Source: Patescibacteria group bacterium (GTDB lineage Bacteria; Patescibacteriota; Microgenomatia; UBA1400; MFAQ01). From it: a DNA stretch of 13,541 bases. The notes beneath the pieces are model-generated. The model ran no database searches. It saw nothing but the letters and a program-made list of their open reading frames with translations, and was not told the DNA's origin. The translations under genes were made by a program, and so were the position numbers. Within the stretch, counting starts at the first letter, position 1. Each line of letters starts with the position of its first letter. This document shows, piece by piece, positions 7,321-13,472 of this stretch. The DNA is taken from assembly GCA_018817845.1 (NCBI GenBank), contig JAHITH010000047.1:1-13541 (forward strand). The letters run 5' to 3'.

Positions 7321-8703
7321 CTATTGTGAATACATCATGTGTTTTAGGTTCATTACCTTGTTTCTCACCTCTTGATTAATGTCCACTGCCTGTTTTATCT
7401 TCTCTACCGCGTGCATCACCGTGGTGTGATCTCTACCCCCAAACAAATCTCCTACCTTGGCCAGTTGAGTTCCCAACTCTTCTCTTAATAAATACATGGC
7501 AATATGACGTGCTCTAACCAAGTCCGCCTTTCTAGATTTACCCGTAAGGTCTTTGTTTCTGAACTCAAAATTCTTGGCCACCATGCTAATAACTTTAATA
7601 GACCTGGGCGGTTTTCGCTTTTCAATCTGCCTAGTTACTCCAATTACCTTACTCACCATCTCCATGGTAATTTCTGTTTTATCAGCCAAAGAATTATTTA
7701 CCAATCGCATCAACACCCCTTCAATTTCTCTAGCGTTAGTAACCACATTCTCTGCCAAAGTCTCAATAATGATATCGTCAACGTTTACCCTTAGTTCACT
7801 AGCTTTTTGTCTTAATATCGCCTCTCTCATTTCATAATCCGGTAAGCCAATATCCACCGTTAATCCTCCCAAAAACCTGCTAACCAATCTTTCTTCAAGC
7901 CTTTGTATTTCCTGAGGTTTTTGATCACTTGTCAAAACAATTGGCACACCCTTCATGTACAAATCATTAAATGTGTGGAAAAATTCTTCTTGTGAGCTAT
8001 CTTTTCCGGCAAAAAACTGGATGTCATCTACCAACAAAGCTCCTACATTACGATATTTTTTCTTAAAAACATCAACTTGTTTAGAACGAATAGATTGAAC
8101 AAGACTACTGGTAAACTGTTCACTGGTTACATAAGTTACATTTTTTATTTCCCCTCTCGTCAACTCATGACCCACTGCTTGCATCAAATGAGTTTTTCCT
8201 ACCCCCACTCCGCCCCAGATAAATAATGGATTATGCCTAACGCCAGGACTATCAACCACCGCTTTTGCCGCCGCAAACGCCAAATTATTTGATCCGCCAA
8301 CAACGTATGTCTCAAAAGTAAATCTGGGATTTAATCCTTCGGCAAAAACCTTTTTTCTCTCTGCCTCCTCAAACAAACTCCCTCTTGCTTCCTCCATTTG
8401 ATTTGCTTCTCCTTTTTTTATCACTCGTTGAGATACCACCAAAGCCAACTCACATTTTTTGTTAGACACCCTTTCAATTACCTGTTTTATTTGCCCATAA
8501 TACTTTTCATCTACCGTCCTTAGATGGTATCCAGAAGGTGTAGCCAGCTCCACAATTATCCTGCCATCATCAAGTAATGTAATCTCCCTAACAAAACAAG
8601 GTTTAATCCAGCTGTTATAAATCAGTTCAGACATAGAAACCTCTAGCTCTCCACAAACGCTCTGCCATAAAGTTTCAGCCTGTATTTCCATATTAGTCCA
8701 CAT
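7321..8703 (-). CDS. dnaA: Chromosomal replication initiator protein DnaA
   Basis: A 460-residue protein, near the family norm. It binds DnaA boxes and, as an ATP-bound filament, melts the origin and loads helicase. Domain I is at about 5-85 (LWQSVCGELEVSMSELIYNSW), followed by a short linker (90-123). The AAA+ domain (125-345) carries NPRFTFETYVVGGSNNLA, Walker A GGVGVGKT 164-171, Walker B LLVDDIQF 223-230, arginine-finger region EERLVSRF 270-277 and sensor II near REIEGVLMRL 325-334. Domain IV (365-460) has the helix-turn-helix and the DnaA signature GGRDHTTVMHAVEKI 422-436, which reads the box. ATG 8703 is used; ATG 8691 (MEIQAETLW) is an equally good start and matches the family N-terminus better. 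No clear Shine-Dalgarno sequence precedes either. A TTTTCCACA site 35 nt upstream of the start could allow autoregulation. Confidence 0.98.
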   Translation of the reverse strand: MWTNMEIQAETLWQSVCGELEVSMSELIYNSWIKPCFVREITLLDDGRIIVELATPSGYHLRTVDEKYYGQIKQVIERVSNKKCELALVVSQRVIKKGEANQMEEARGSLFEEAERKKVFAEGLNPRFTFETYVVGGSNNLAFAAAKAVVDSPGVRHNPLFIWGGVGVGKTHLMQAVGHELTRGEIKNVTYVTSEQFTSSLVQSIRSKQVDVFKKKYRNVGALLVDDIQFFAGKDSSQEEFFHTFNDLYMKGVPIVLTSDQKPQEIQRLEERLVSRFLGGLTVDIGLPDYEMREAILRQKASELRVNVDDIIIETLAENVVTNAREIEGVLMRLVNNSLADKTEITMEMVSKVIGVTRQIEKRKPPRSIKVISMVAKNFEFRNKDLTGKSRKADLVRARHIAMYLLREELGTQLAKVGDLFGGRDHTTVMHAVEKIKQAVDINQEVRNKVMNLKHMMYSQ

Positions 8704-8737
8704 TATTAATTTTCAAAAGATACCTAACTTTTACTAG

Positions 8738-8746
8738 TTTTCCACA
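8738..8746 (+). promoter_or_regulatory. DnaA-box-like site TTTTCCACA
   Basis: A 9-mer differing from the classic TTATCCACA at one position, upstream of dnaA. The wider 13-mer TAGTTTTCCACAA (8735-8747) recurs exactly, inverted, at 13463-13475. It could autoregulate dnaA or belong to the origin; binding by this DnaA is inferred. Confidence 0.5.
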
Positions 8747-8842
8747 AACCTTACAACCCCCAAATTACCCCAATAAAATCACTATTTACACTCTCACCAT
8801 CCTCTATTACCTCATTTCTGAACAACAAACATTTCTCTTTTC

Positions 8843-8851
8843 TGATACAAT
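8843..8851 (+). promoter_or_regulatory. Extended -10 promoter element before the mntA-like gene
   Basis: TGATACAAT: a TGn extension plus TACAAT (5/6 to TATAAT) ending 6 nt before ATG 8858. A start site 6-7 nt beyond the hexamer would fall at about the ATG, giving a leaderless mRNA. No TTGACA-like -35 is seen. The same arrangement precedes three other genes in this window. Confidence 0.6.
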
Positions 8852-8857
8852 TCACTC

Positions 8858-9151
8858 ATGAATCTCCAGACCATCAAAACCAAGACGACTCCAATTTTAG
8901 AAAATGAAGGAATAGTTAAAGCCGCTGTATTTGGTTCTTATGCAACAGAAGAAGCAAAACAGAATAGTGATGTCGATTTGTTAATTAAATTTACTGGACG
9001 CAAAAGCCTTTTTGATCTTGTTGGTTTAAAACTTGAACTGGAAAATGTACTTAAAAAAAAGGTTGACCTACTAACATATCGCTCAATACATCCCCTATTG
9101 CAAGATACAATACTAAGTGAGCAAAAGATAATTTATGAAAAAAAATCCTAA
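8858..9151 (+). CDS. mntA: MntA-type minimal nucleotidyltransferase antitoxin
   Basis: A 97-residue minimal nucleotidyltransferase. The core is AVFGSYATEEAKQNSDVDLL with G26-S27 and metal-binding D38 and D40 (GSx10DxD pattern), and a third acidic residue D70 in KKVDLLTY. The fold is complete and the length typical. In characterised pairs, MntA antitoxins transfer AMP onto the tyrosine of the HepT RX4HXY motif and so silence the RNase. It overlaps the HepT-like gene by 17 nt, the usual antitoxin-first arrangement. An extended -10 ends 6 nt before its ATG. The + strand here is G-rich relative to C (8941-9000: G 13, C 7), unlike all flanking genes, which points to recent acquisition. The family call is strong; that the AMP-transfer mechanism holds here follows from intact motifs in both partners. 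Confidence 0.92.
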   Translation: MNLQTIKTKTTPILENEGIVKAAVFGSYATEEAKQNSDVDLLIKFTGRKSLFDLVGLKLELENVLKKKVDLLTYRSIHPLLQDTILSEQKIIYEKKS

Positions 9152-9473
9152 AGTTTTTCTTCAACACATTCTTGAAAGTATCTCTGAGATAGAGAAATAT
9201 ACTAAAAACATTTCTGAGACTAAATTCGCCAGATCAACTCAAATTCAAGATGCTGTCATAAGAAGATTAGAAATTATTGGCGAAGCAGCCAAAAACATAC
9301 CAGATAATATCAAAAAATGTTACGAAGATATTCCATGGAAGAAAATTACAGGGTCAAGAGATGTTTTAATTCATGGTTATTTTAGAGTTGACATAGAATC
9401 AGTGTGGGACACAGTAACTAAAGACATTTGTAAACTAAAAAAAGATATAAAAAAAATAATAAAGGAACTTTAG
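9135..9473 (+). CDS. hepT: HepT-like HEPN ribonuclease toxin
   Basis: A 112-residue all-helical HEPN protein. The catalytic RX4HXY motif is intact in [10 protein letters not shown]75, H80, Y82. The conserved upstream helix [17 protein letters not shown] (40-56) is typical of the HepT/DUF86 family. HEPN dimers act as metal-independent RNases; HepT toxins cleave RNA (including tRNA ends in studied cases) and are inactivated when the motif tyrosine is AMPylated by the partner. The motif is intact, so the toxin is presumably functional. It overlaps the antitoxin by 17 nt and is co-transcribed with it. It sits in the normally conserved space between dnaA and rpmH. The tail is Lys-rich and the skew G-rich (9361-9420: G 13, C 6), unlike the neighbours. 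Confidence 0.92.
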   Translation: MKKNPKVFLQHILESISEIEKYTKNISETKFARSTQIQDAVIRRLEIIGEAAKNIPDNIKKCYEDIPWKKITGSRDVLIHGYFRVDIESVWDTVTKDICKLKKDIKKIIKEL

Positions 9474-9499
9474 AATAAACAGAAAAAAATTCTCATCTG

Positions 9500-9508
9500 T
9501 GATAAAAT
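9500..9508 (+). promoter_or_regulatory. Extended -10 promoter element before rpmH
   Basis: TGATAAAAT (TGn plus TAAAAT) ending 8 nt before ATG 9517. No convincing -35. The predicted leader is only about 1-2 nt. Confidence 0.6.
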
Positions 9509-9516
9509 CTCAGCCT

Positions 9517-9654
9517 ATGCCTAAAAGAACCTATCAACCAAAAAAACGAAAAAGAAAAAGAAAGCACGGCTTTCTAAAACGGATGTCTACCAAGTTTGGT
9601 ATTCGTACCATCAAACGCCGCCGCCTAAAAGGCAGAACCAAACTCTCTCACTAA
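9517..9654 (+). CDS. rpmH: 50S ribosomal protein L34
   Basis: A 45-residue, very basic ribosomal protein of the large subunit. It starts [19 protein letters not shown], continues [16 protein letters not shown] and ends LKGRTKLSH, matching the L34 layout KRTFQP...HGF..RM.TK.GR..L..RR.KGR..LS. Start ATG 9517 and stop TAA 9652-9654 are unambiguous. The run of Lys/Arg before HGF is more basic than in E. coli. It is normally followed at once by rnpA; here a short opposite-strand gene lies between, and a hairpin terminator follows the stop codon, so rpmH appears to be transcribed alone from its own extended -10. Confidence 0.97.
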   Translation: MPKRTYQPKKRKRKRKHGFLKRMSTKFGIRTIKRRRLKGRTKLSH

Positions 9655-9683
9655 TTGCGACCACGGATCGCAATATTTATTTT
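9654..9683 (+). terminator. Probable Rho-independent terminator after rpmH
   Basis: Perfect 7-bp stem ATTGCGA (9654-9660) / TCGCAAT (9668-9674) with a 7-nt loop, followed by an imperfect T-rich tail (9675-9683). The stem is short and moderately G+C-rich, so termination may be partial. The tail overlaps the stop codon of the convergent cysteine-rich gene. Confidence 0.6.
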
Positions 9684-10024
9684 AACCCACGTAAGTTTCT
9701 AGACACCTCTGCGACTTCATCAAAATTTGCAATCATTGTTGTTTCTCTCTTCCACTTCTTCCTTTTCACTTCTATGCCTAATTGTTCTTCAATTATTTCG
9801 ACCACTGGTTCGCAGTAATATCCAGTTGCAAAAACTGATAAAACTCCACCATGACACTGTCCTCTTTGCAAACATGCCACTTTCTCCCCTACTATACTTG
9901 GATGAACTTTACATCTTTGACTCCCAACATCAAAATGGTTGCAACTATTAGGGCAACAATTACCACACAAATTACACTCTACTTTGCTCCAATCCACCCG
10001 ACCTTTTCCAGTCAATTTCTCCAT
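9677..10024 (-). CDS. Small cysteine-rich protein of unknown function (possible metal-cluster binder)
   Basis: A 115-residue protein that I cannot place with confidence. Its N-terminal half is dense in cysteines: C17, C20, C23, C24, C28, C38, C51, C57 and C71. The core CNLCGNCCPNSC has a CxxCxxCC pattern like that of YkgJ/UPF0153-type cysteine-cluster proteins, so zinc or iron-sulfur binding is likely. The C-terminal 35 residues are charged, with a basic patch (KRKKWKR 87-93). There is no signal peptide or membrane segment, so it is probably cytoplasmic. Its G/C bias matches the surrounding chromosome (C-rich + strand), so it is not obviously foreign. It lies inverted between rpmH and rnpA, splitting a pair that is adjacent in most bacteria. 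The start is ATG 10024; the promoter must lie in the 57-nt gap shared with rnpA. Confidence 0.7.
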   Translation of the reverse strand: MEKLTGKGRVDWSKVECNLCGNCCPNSCNHFDVGSQRCKVHPSIVGEKVACLQRGQCHGGVLSVFATGYYCEPVVEIIEEQLGIEVKRKKWKRETTMIANFDEVAEVSRNLRGLK

Positions 10025-10066
10025 AATCCATATTATACAATTATTCGGTTTACCACGGCTTAAACC

Positions 10067-10075
10067 TGTTAAAAT
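10067..10075 (+). promoter_or_regulatory. Extended -10 promoter element before rnpA
   Basis: TGTTAAAAT (TGn plus TAAAAT) ending 6 nt before ATG 10082, predicting a transcript that starts at or next to the start codon. It would drive rnpA-yidD-yidC-jag. No TTGACA-like -35 is seen. Confidence 0.6.
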
Positions 10076-10081
10076 ATACCA

Positions 10082-10417
10082 ATGGCACTAGCTAAAAAAC
10101 ACCGTCTTAACTTAAGACTTTATCGTCAAAGGGTTGAAGAAAGTTGTAAAAAACTCCACTCACCCTTTTTTACGTACCTTGTTGCTTCTCAAATCGATCA
10201 CCTACCCAACTCCCGCTTTGCCATTCTTATATCTAAAAAATTAGCCAGAAAAGCCGTAGACAGAAATAAGATCAAACGTAAAATTTCCCAAAGCATCCAA
10301 AATACTTTACCTAACCTCCCTCAACACCACGACATTATTTTAATTCCCAAAAAAACCATTCTTGGAAAAACAATCACTCAAATTTCTAAGGATTTTAATC
10401 ATGTACAAAATATATAA
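10082..10417 (+). CDS. rnpA: Ribonuclease P protein component
   Basis: A 111-residue basic protein that binds the RNase P RNA and helps it cleave 5' leaders from pre-tRNA. Family marks: the N-terminal LAKKHRLNLRLYRQRV, the central strand SRFAILISKKLARKAVDRNKIKRKI carrying the RNR signature (R58-R66 region), and the C-terminal DIILIPKK strand. Its length is typical. It is the first gene of the run rnpA-yidD-yidC-jag and overlaps yidD by 17 nt (10401-10417). The RNase P RNA gene is not in this window. Confidence 0.95.
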   Translation: MALAKKHRLNLRLYRQRVEESCKKLHSPFFTYLVASQIDHLPNSRFAILISKKLARKAVDRNKIKRKISQSIQNTLPNLPQHHDIILIPKKTILGKTITQISKDFNHVQNI

Positions 10418-10610
10418 ACGCTTCATCTCTCCTACTCTTCACACCATCACCACTAGTCTTTTCGGACCAGGCCAAGGATGTCGCTTCTCCCCTACTTGTT
10501 CTCAATACTCCAAAGAATCAATTAAAAAATATGGTATCATTCATGGAGCTTGGCTTTCTTTTCTACGACTGCTCCGCTGTCACCCGCTATCTAAAATATG
10601 TTTAATTTAA
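10401..10610 (+). CDS. yidD: Membrane protein insertion efficiency factor YidD
   Basis: A 69-residue protein when started at ATG 10401 (MYKIYKRFISPTLH), which fits the family N-terminus; an upstream ATG at 10362 would add residues not seen in homologues. Signatures: GPGQGCRFSPTCSQYSKESI and WLSFLRLLRCHPLSK with the conserved cysteines. YidD is a small membrane-associated protein that aids YidC-dependent insertion; its mechanism is not fully known. The usual C-terminal GGxDPVP tail is missing: the protein ends KICLI right after CHPLSK, where the yidC start (10598) overlaps by 13 nt. The truncation may be tolerated, or may be a lineage trait. Confidence 0.94.
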   Translation: MYKIYKRFISPTLHTITTSLFGPGQGCRFSPTCSQYSKESIKKYGIIHGAWLSFLRLLRCHPLSKICLI

Positions 10611-11329
10611 TAAATAACACCATCCTCCAAATTCTTACTTTTTTCTATCAATTTCTTGGGGGCAATCTTGGTTTGGCTATCATTGCCCTTACTCTTTTTA
10701 TAAGGTCAATCTTAATTCCCGTTACAATACCTTCACTAAGATCCGCCAAAAAAATGCAGGAACTAAAACCCTTGCTAGACAAACTAAAGAAAAAACACAA
10801 AGGAGACAAGAAAAAAATTCAACAAGCTCAAATGGAGCTTTACAAAAAGAACAACATTAACCCCGCCGCCGGTTGCCTACCTCAGATAGCTCAAATAATT
10901 GTCTTAATCTCACTCTACAGAGTCTTAATGGATTTTATCGGTCAAGACGTAGTCAACGGACTCACTTTAAATCTAAAATTCCTCTGGCTAGATCTATCCC
11001 AACCAGATCCTCTTTATATTCTCCCAGTCCTAGCTGGACTTTTTCAACTAGTTTTTTCCATAGCTATGCAATCAGGCCTCAAGTCAGAAGTTAAGGCACC
11101 AAAACAAAAGAAAGAACGTAAGAAGGAGGAAGATAATATAGAAATGGCTCAAACAATGCAAAAACAAATGCTCTACACCATGCCTTTAATGACCACAATT
11201 ATTGCCCTTAAATTCCCTTCTGGTCTAGCCTTATACTGGACTATCTCCACAATTTTTTCTCTAGTTCAACAATTAATTGTATCCGGCCCAGGTGGCCTAA
11301 TACCCTTACTTAACAAGTTTAAAAAATGA
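10598..11329 (+). CDS. yidC: YidC/Oxa1-family membrane protein insertase
   Basis: A 243-residue insertase of the short Oxa1 type without the large periplasmic domain of Gram-negative YidC. It inserts and folds inner-membrane proteins, alone or with Sec. The first conserved transmembrane segment (about 22-42) carries the essential groove arginine R36 in LFIRSILIPV. A charged cytoplasmic hairpin (45-86, KKMQELKPLLDKLKKKHKGDKKK) follows, then membrane segments at about 95-116, 138-158, 192-206 and 208-228. The conserved FPSGLALYW motif is at 206-214. A Lys/Glu-rich stretch (165-180) lies in a second cytoplasmic loop. The start overlaps yidD, and the stop overlaps the jag ATG (ATGA, 11326-11329). 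Confidence 0.96.
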   Translation: MFNLINNTILQILTFFYQFLGGNLGLAIIALTLFIRSILIPVTIPSLRSAKKMQELKPLLDKLKKKHKGDKKKIQQAQMELYKKNNINPAAGCLPQIAQIIVLISLYRVLMDFIGQDVVNGLTLNLKFLWLDLSQPDPLYILPVLAGLFQLVFSIAMQSGLKSEVKAPKQKKERKKEEDNIEMAQTMQKQMLYTMPLMTTIIALKFPSGLALYWTISTIFSLVQQLIVSGPGGLIPLLNKFKK

Positions 11330-11787
11330 CCAACAAAAAAATCCAAGAAATCATCGAAAATATCCTAGGGTTCCTTTCTCTAACAGACGATCAAATAAAA
11401 ATAAATTTTACCGATGAAGATCAAATTCAAGTAAACATATCTTTACCGGAAGACATCACTGGTATATTTATTGGCAGAGGAGGCGAAAACATAAACGCTC
11501 TAAGACTAATTTTATCCCTGATCATTAGTCAAAGAACTAATACCTGGCCAAAACTTCGCCTTAATGTAAACGACTATCAAGAAAAACGAGAAGAGTACTT
11601 AACAGATCTAGCCAAAGATGCCGTCGAAAAAGCCCAAGAACTTCAACGAGAAATAATTCTACCCAACTTAAGCTCTTATGAAAGAAGAATAGTCCACCTA
11701 CATGTAGAAAGTTTAGGTACCGTCACCACCGAATCCCGTGGTCAAGAACCCCGCCGCCAGCTTGTTGTAATCCCAAAAACAAAATAA
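11326..11787 (+). CDS. jag: KH-R3H RNA-binding protein Jag/KhpB/EloR
   Basis: A 153-residue protein with a KH-II-like domain (about 25-85; GRGG loop at 50-53 in GIFIGRGGENINALR) and a C-terminal R3H domain (about 90-150; R120-x3-H124 in YERRIVHLHV). Together these bind single-stranded nucleic acid. In Firmicutes, KhpB/EloR regulates cell elongation and division with KhpA. The N-terminal Jag_N domain found in many homologues is absent, giving a minimal KH-R3H form. It is translationally coupled to yidC by an ATGA overlap, the standard yidC-jag arrangement. It is the last gene of this run; no hairpin terminator is seen in the 28 nt before the next gene. Confidence 0.93.
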   Translation: MTNKKIQEIIENILGFLSLTDDQIKINFTDEDQIQVNISLPEDITGIFIGRGGENINALRLILSLIISQRTNTWPKLRLNVNDYQEKREEYLTDLAKDAVEKAQELQREIILPNLSSYERRIVHLHVESLGTVTTESRGQEPRRQLVVIPKTK

Positions 11788-11800
11788 CACCTCTTTTCTT

Positions 11801-11809
11801 TGCTATCCT
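11801..11809 (+). promoter_or_regulatory. Extended -10 promoter element before the O-antigen ligase-like gene
   Basis: TGCTATCCT (TGn plus TATCCT, 4/6 to TATAAT) ending 6 nt before ATG 11816. Same spacing as two other elements in the window; predicts a leaderless transcript. Confidence 0.5.
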
Positions 11810-11815
11810 AGTATC

Positions 11816-12946
11816 ATGAAGAAAATAATTTTCTGGTTGTTAATATTTCTTATTCCCACCCAACTAGGTCTTCACTTCTGGCCAGACTTTAGTTTTGTTG
11901 CCGGCTTTAAAATCGACTATCTATCCCCCACCATTTACCTTACCGACCTAATCTTGATTGTTTACTTAATCTTCTCTTGGAAAAAGCCAGCTATAAATCC
12001 ATTATTTTTTATTTTAATTATCATTAATATTTTCTTCTCCACCCAACCCCTACTCAGCCTATTTTTTTGGAGCAAGTTATCCCTATATTTCCTCTTATTT
12101 TTTTCTCTGTTAGAGGTTCGTAACCTCAAAAAGCTTATTTATACTCCCCTACTAGCCTCAACAATTCTTGTTATTCTAATTCAGTTTGTTCAACTATATT
12201 TACAAAAATCCATTAGCGGCCCGTTATATCTATTGGGTGAACGCGCCTTTAATTTCTACACCCCCAACATAGCCAAGTTAAATCTTGGTAATCTAGGATT
12301 AATAATTCGCCCCTACTCTATTTTTTCACACCCCAACTCTCTAGCCGGTTACCTATTAATAGTCCTAGTAATTCAAAAATGGTCAAAACCAATTAAAGCA
12401 CTTATCTCGGTCGCAATCGTCCTCACCTTCTCTAAAGCCGCTATTCTTACTCTAATTTTTCTTCAGATTAAAAATATTAAAATCTTAAGAAAAACCATTG
12501 TTGTTGCCCTACTAGCTGGACTTCTTCCTCTTCTGGTCATCTTTACCAACATCAACTACATACCAGGTGATTCTTTTCTAACCAGAGCTTACATGGGTTA
12601 CCCAACACTAGAAATTATTAAACAAAACTTCTTTACCGGCACCGGCCTAAGAGCCTTTATTCCTTCACTAGCAAAACACCTTAGCCCTTCTTACCTAAGC
12701 CATTCCTCGCTTCAACCAGTCCACAGTTTACCCTTATTAATGCTTAGTGAACTAGGAATTTTTGGACTGGTATTATTAGCAACCATCATAAAAAAATTCG
12801 AAAATCCTTTACTAATTCAAATATTGTTTGTGATTGCTCTAACAGGTGCCGTAGATCATTACTGGTGGACATTACCCCAAAATCAACTTATACTAATCCT
12901 CGCCCTTGCCCTTGGTTTAAACAAATATGAACAAAAAAATCGATAA
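11816..12946 (+). CDS. O-antigen ligase/polymerase-like polytopic membrane protein
   Basis: A 376-residue, highly hydrophobic protein with roughly nine or ten membrane segments beginning at residue 4. The extracytoplasmic loop region and motifs fit the O-antigen ligase/Wzy superfamily: RPYSIFSHPNSLAGYL (165-180), FSKAAILTL (205-213), NFFTGTGLRAF (271-281), and HSLPLLMLSELGIFGLVL (303-320), with H303 and the Arg165 region in the places where this family has key residues. Such proteins join or polymerise lipid-linked sugar chains at the cell surface. The substrate cannot be told from sequence, and no other glycan genes are present in the window. It starts just after jag with its own extended -10 and overlaps rnhA by 20 nt, so the two are probably co-transcribed. 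Confidence 0.78.
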   Translation: MKKIIFWLLIFLIPTQLGLHFWPDFSFVAGFKIDYLSPTIYLTDLILIVYLIFSWKKPAINPLFFILIIINIFFSTQPLLSLFFWSKLSLYFLLFFSLLEVRNLKKLIYTPLLASTILVILIQFVQLYLQKSISGPLYLLGERAFNFYTPNIAKLNLGNLGLIIRPYSIFSHPNSLAGYLLIVLVIQKWSKPIKALISVAIVLTFSKAAILTLIFLQIKNIKILRKTIVVALLAGLLPLLVIFTNINYIPGDSFLTRAYMGYPTLEIIKQNFFTGTGLRAFIPSLAKHLSPSYLSHSSLQPVHSLPLLMLSELGIFGLVLLATIIKKFENPLLIQILFVIALTGAVDHYWWTLPQNQLILILALALGLNKYEQKNR

Positions 12947-13424
12947 TCTACAAATCTACACCGACGGTGGTTCTCGCGGTAACCCCGGCCCTGCCGCCAT
13001 CGGAGTTTACGCTGTCCGTCCCGCTGCCGAAATTGAACAGGTCTTTGATTTGCAGAGCCCTGTCCCCAGAAACGGGTCTGACCTTAATGGTTCTGAAATT
13101 ATTTTCCAGCTCTCTGAACCCATCGGCGAAACAACCAACAACGTAGCAGAATACACAGCCCCCATCAAGGCCTTGGAACATTTAGTAAAAAATAATATCC
13201 AAGTCAAACAAATAAACTTTTATTTAGATTCAGAGCTAGTAGTAAAACAACTCAAAGGAGAATACAAAATAAAACAACCCCATCTTCAAACTCTTGCCCT
13301 TCAAGTTCATCAATTACTTAGACGACTAAAATCTTCTCAAATAAACTTTCATTACATTCCTCGCGAACAAAACAAAATCGCCGATTCCCTAGTCAATAGG
13401 GCTTTAGACAAAATTTCCAAGTAA
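12927..13424 (+). CDS. rnhA: RNase HI family ribonuclease with an in-frame REP-like insertion
   Basis: A 165-residue RNase H that cuts RNA in RNA-DNA hybrids (R-loops, primers). Catalytic carboxylates: D13 in YTDGGSRGNPGP, E75 in TNNVAEY, D101 in FYLDSELVVKQLKG, D153 in IPREQNKIADSLVNRAL. All four are intact. Between the first strand and the second, where relatives go directly from VY to a short hairpin, lie about 27 extra residues (about 31-57: RPAAEIEQVF, then RNGSDLNGSE). The DNA there forms nested inverted repeats with a GGGTCTGAC core, so a palindromic element seems to have inserted without breaking the frame. The insertion lies in a loop, so activity is probably kept. The start ATG 12927 overlaps the upstream gene by 20 nt. 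A role in housekeeping R-loop removal is inferred. Confidence 0.93.
   Translation: MNKKIDNLQIYTDGGSRGNPGPAAIGVYAVRPAAEIEQVFDLQSPVPRNGSDLNGSEIIFQLSEPIGETTNNVAEYTAPIKALEHLVKNNIQVKQINFYLDSELVVKQLKGEYKIKQPHLQTLALQVHQLLRRLKSSQINFHYIPREQNKIADSLVNRALDKISK
13014..13085. repeat. REP-like palindromic insertion inside rnhA
   Basis: The outer arms GTCCGTCCC (13014-13022) and GGGTCTGAC (13074-13082) pair at 7 of 9 positions; an inner pair GAACAGG (13035-13041) / CCTGTCC (13059-13065) matches at 6 of 7. The element corresponds to the extra residues of RnhA. Its right arm, GGGTCTGACCTT (13074-13085), recurs exactly inverted at 13429-13440. Confidence 0.6.
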
Positions 13425-13428
13425 CTCG

Positions 13429-13440
13429 AAGGTCAGACCC
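13429..13440 (-). repeat. Inverted copy of the rnhA insertion core
   Basis: AAGGTCAGACCC, the exact 12-nt reverse complement of 13074-13085, starting 5 nt after the rnhA stop codon. It may be one arm of a second element whose partner arm is beyond the window or eroded. Confidence 0.6.
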
Positions 13441-13463
13441 TAATATTCCCCATCTAATTTCCT

Positions 13464-13472
13464 TGTGGAAAA
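13464..13472 (-). promoter_or_regulatory. DnaA-box-like site (TTTTCCACA on the - strand)
   Basis: TGTGGAAAA on the + strand. The surrounding 13-mer (13463-13475) is the exact inverse of 8735-8747 upstream of dnaA. Chance matching of a 13-mer on either strand in a window this size is unlikely, but DnaA binding is not shown. Confidence 0.4.

Larger units (their letters stand above)
8704..8857. promoter_or_regulatory. Divergent intergenic region between dnaA and the toxin-antitoxin pair
   Basis: 154 nt holding the upstream regions of dnaA (leftward) and of the MntA/HepT pair (rightward). It contains one exact DnaA-box-like TTTTCCACA (8738-8746) and the extended -10 for the rightward genes (8843-8851). 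A possible dnaA -10 (TATCTT on the - strand, about 8717-8722) is weak. Confidence 0.5.

Noticed and set aside
7504..7837. Two overlapping + strand frames antisense to dnaA
   Set aside because: Antisense shadows of conserved DnaA coding sequence with no family signal.
7974..7982. A third TTTTCCACA (on the - strand) inside dnaA
   Set aside because: It encodes part of the conserved EEFFHTFN segment of DnaA, so protein constraint explains it; not called as a DnaA box.
9727..10063. + strand frames opposite the cysteine-rich gene
   Set aside because: No recognisable motif; the - strand product has the structured cysteine spacing expected of a real protein.
10362..10400. Upstream ATG for yidD
   Set aside because: It would add 13 residues unlike YidD N-termini and deepen the overlap with rnpA; ATG 10401 gives the family-typical start.
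12948..13207. Two - strand frames opposite rnhA
   Set aside because: Shadows of the rnhA frame and its palindromic insertion; no independent support.
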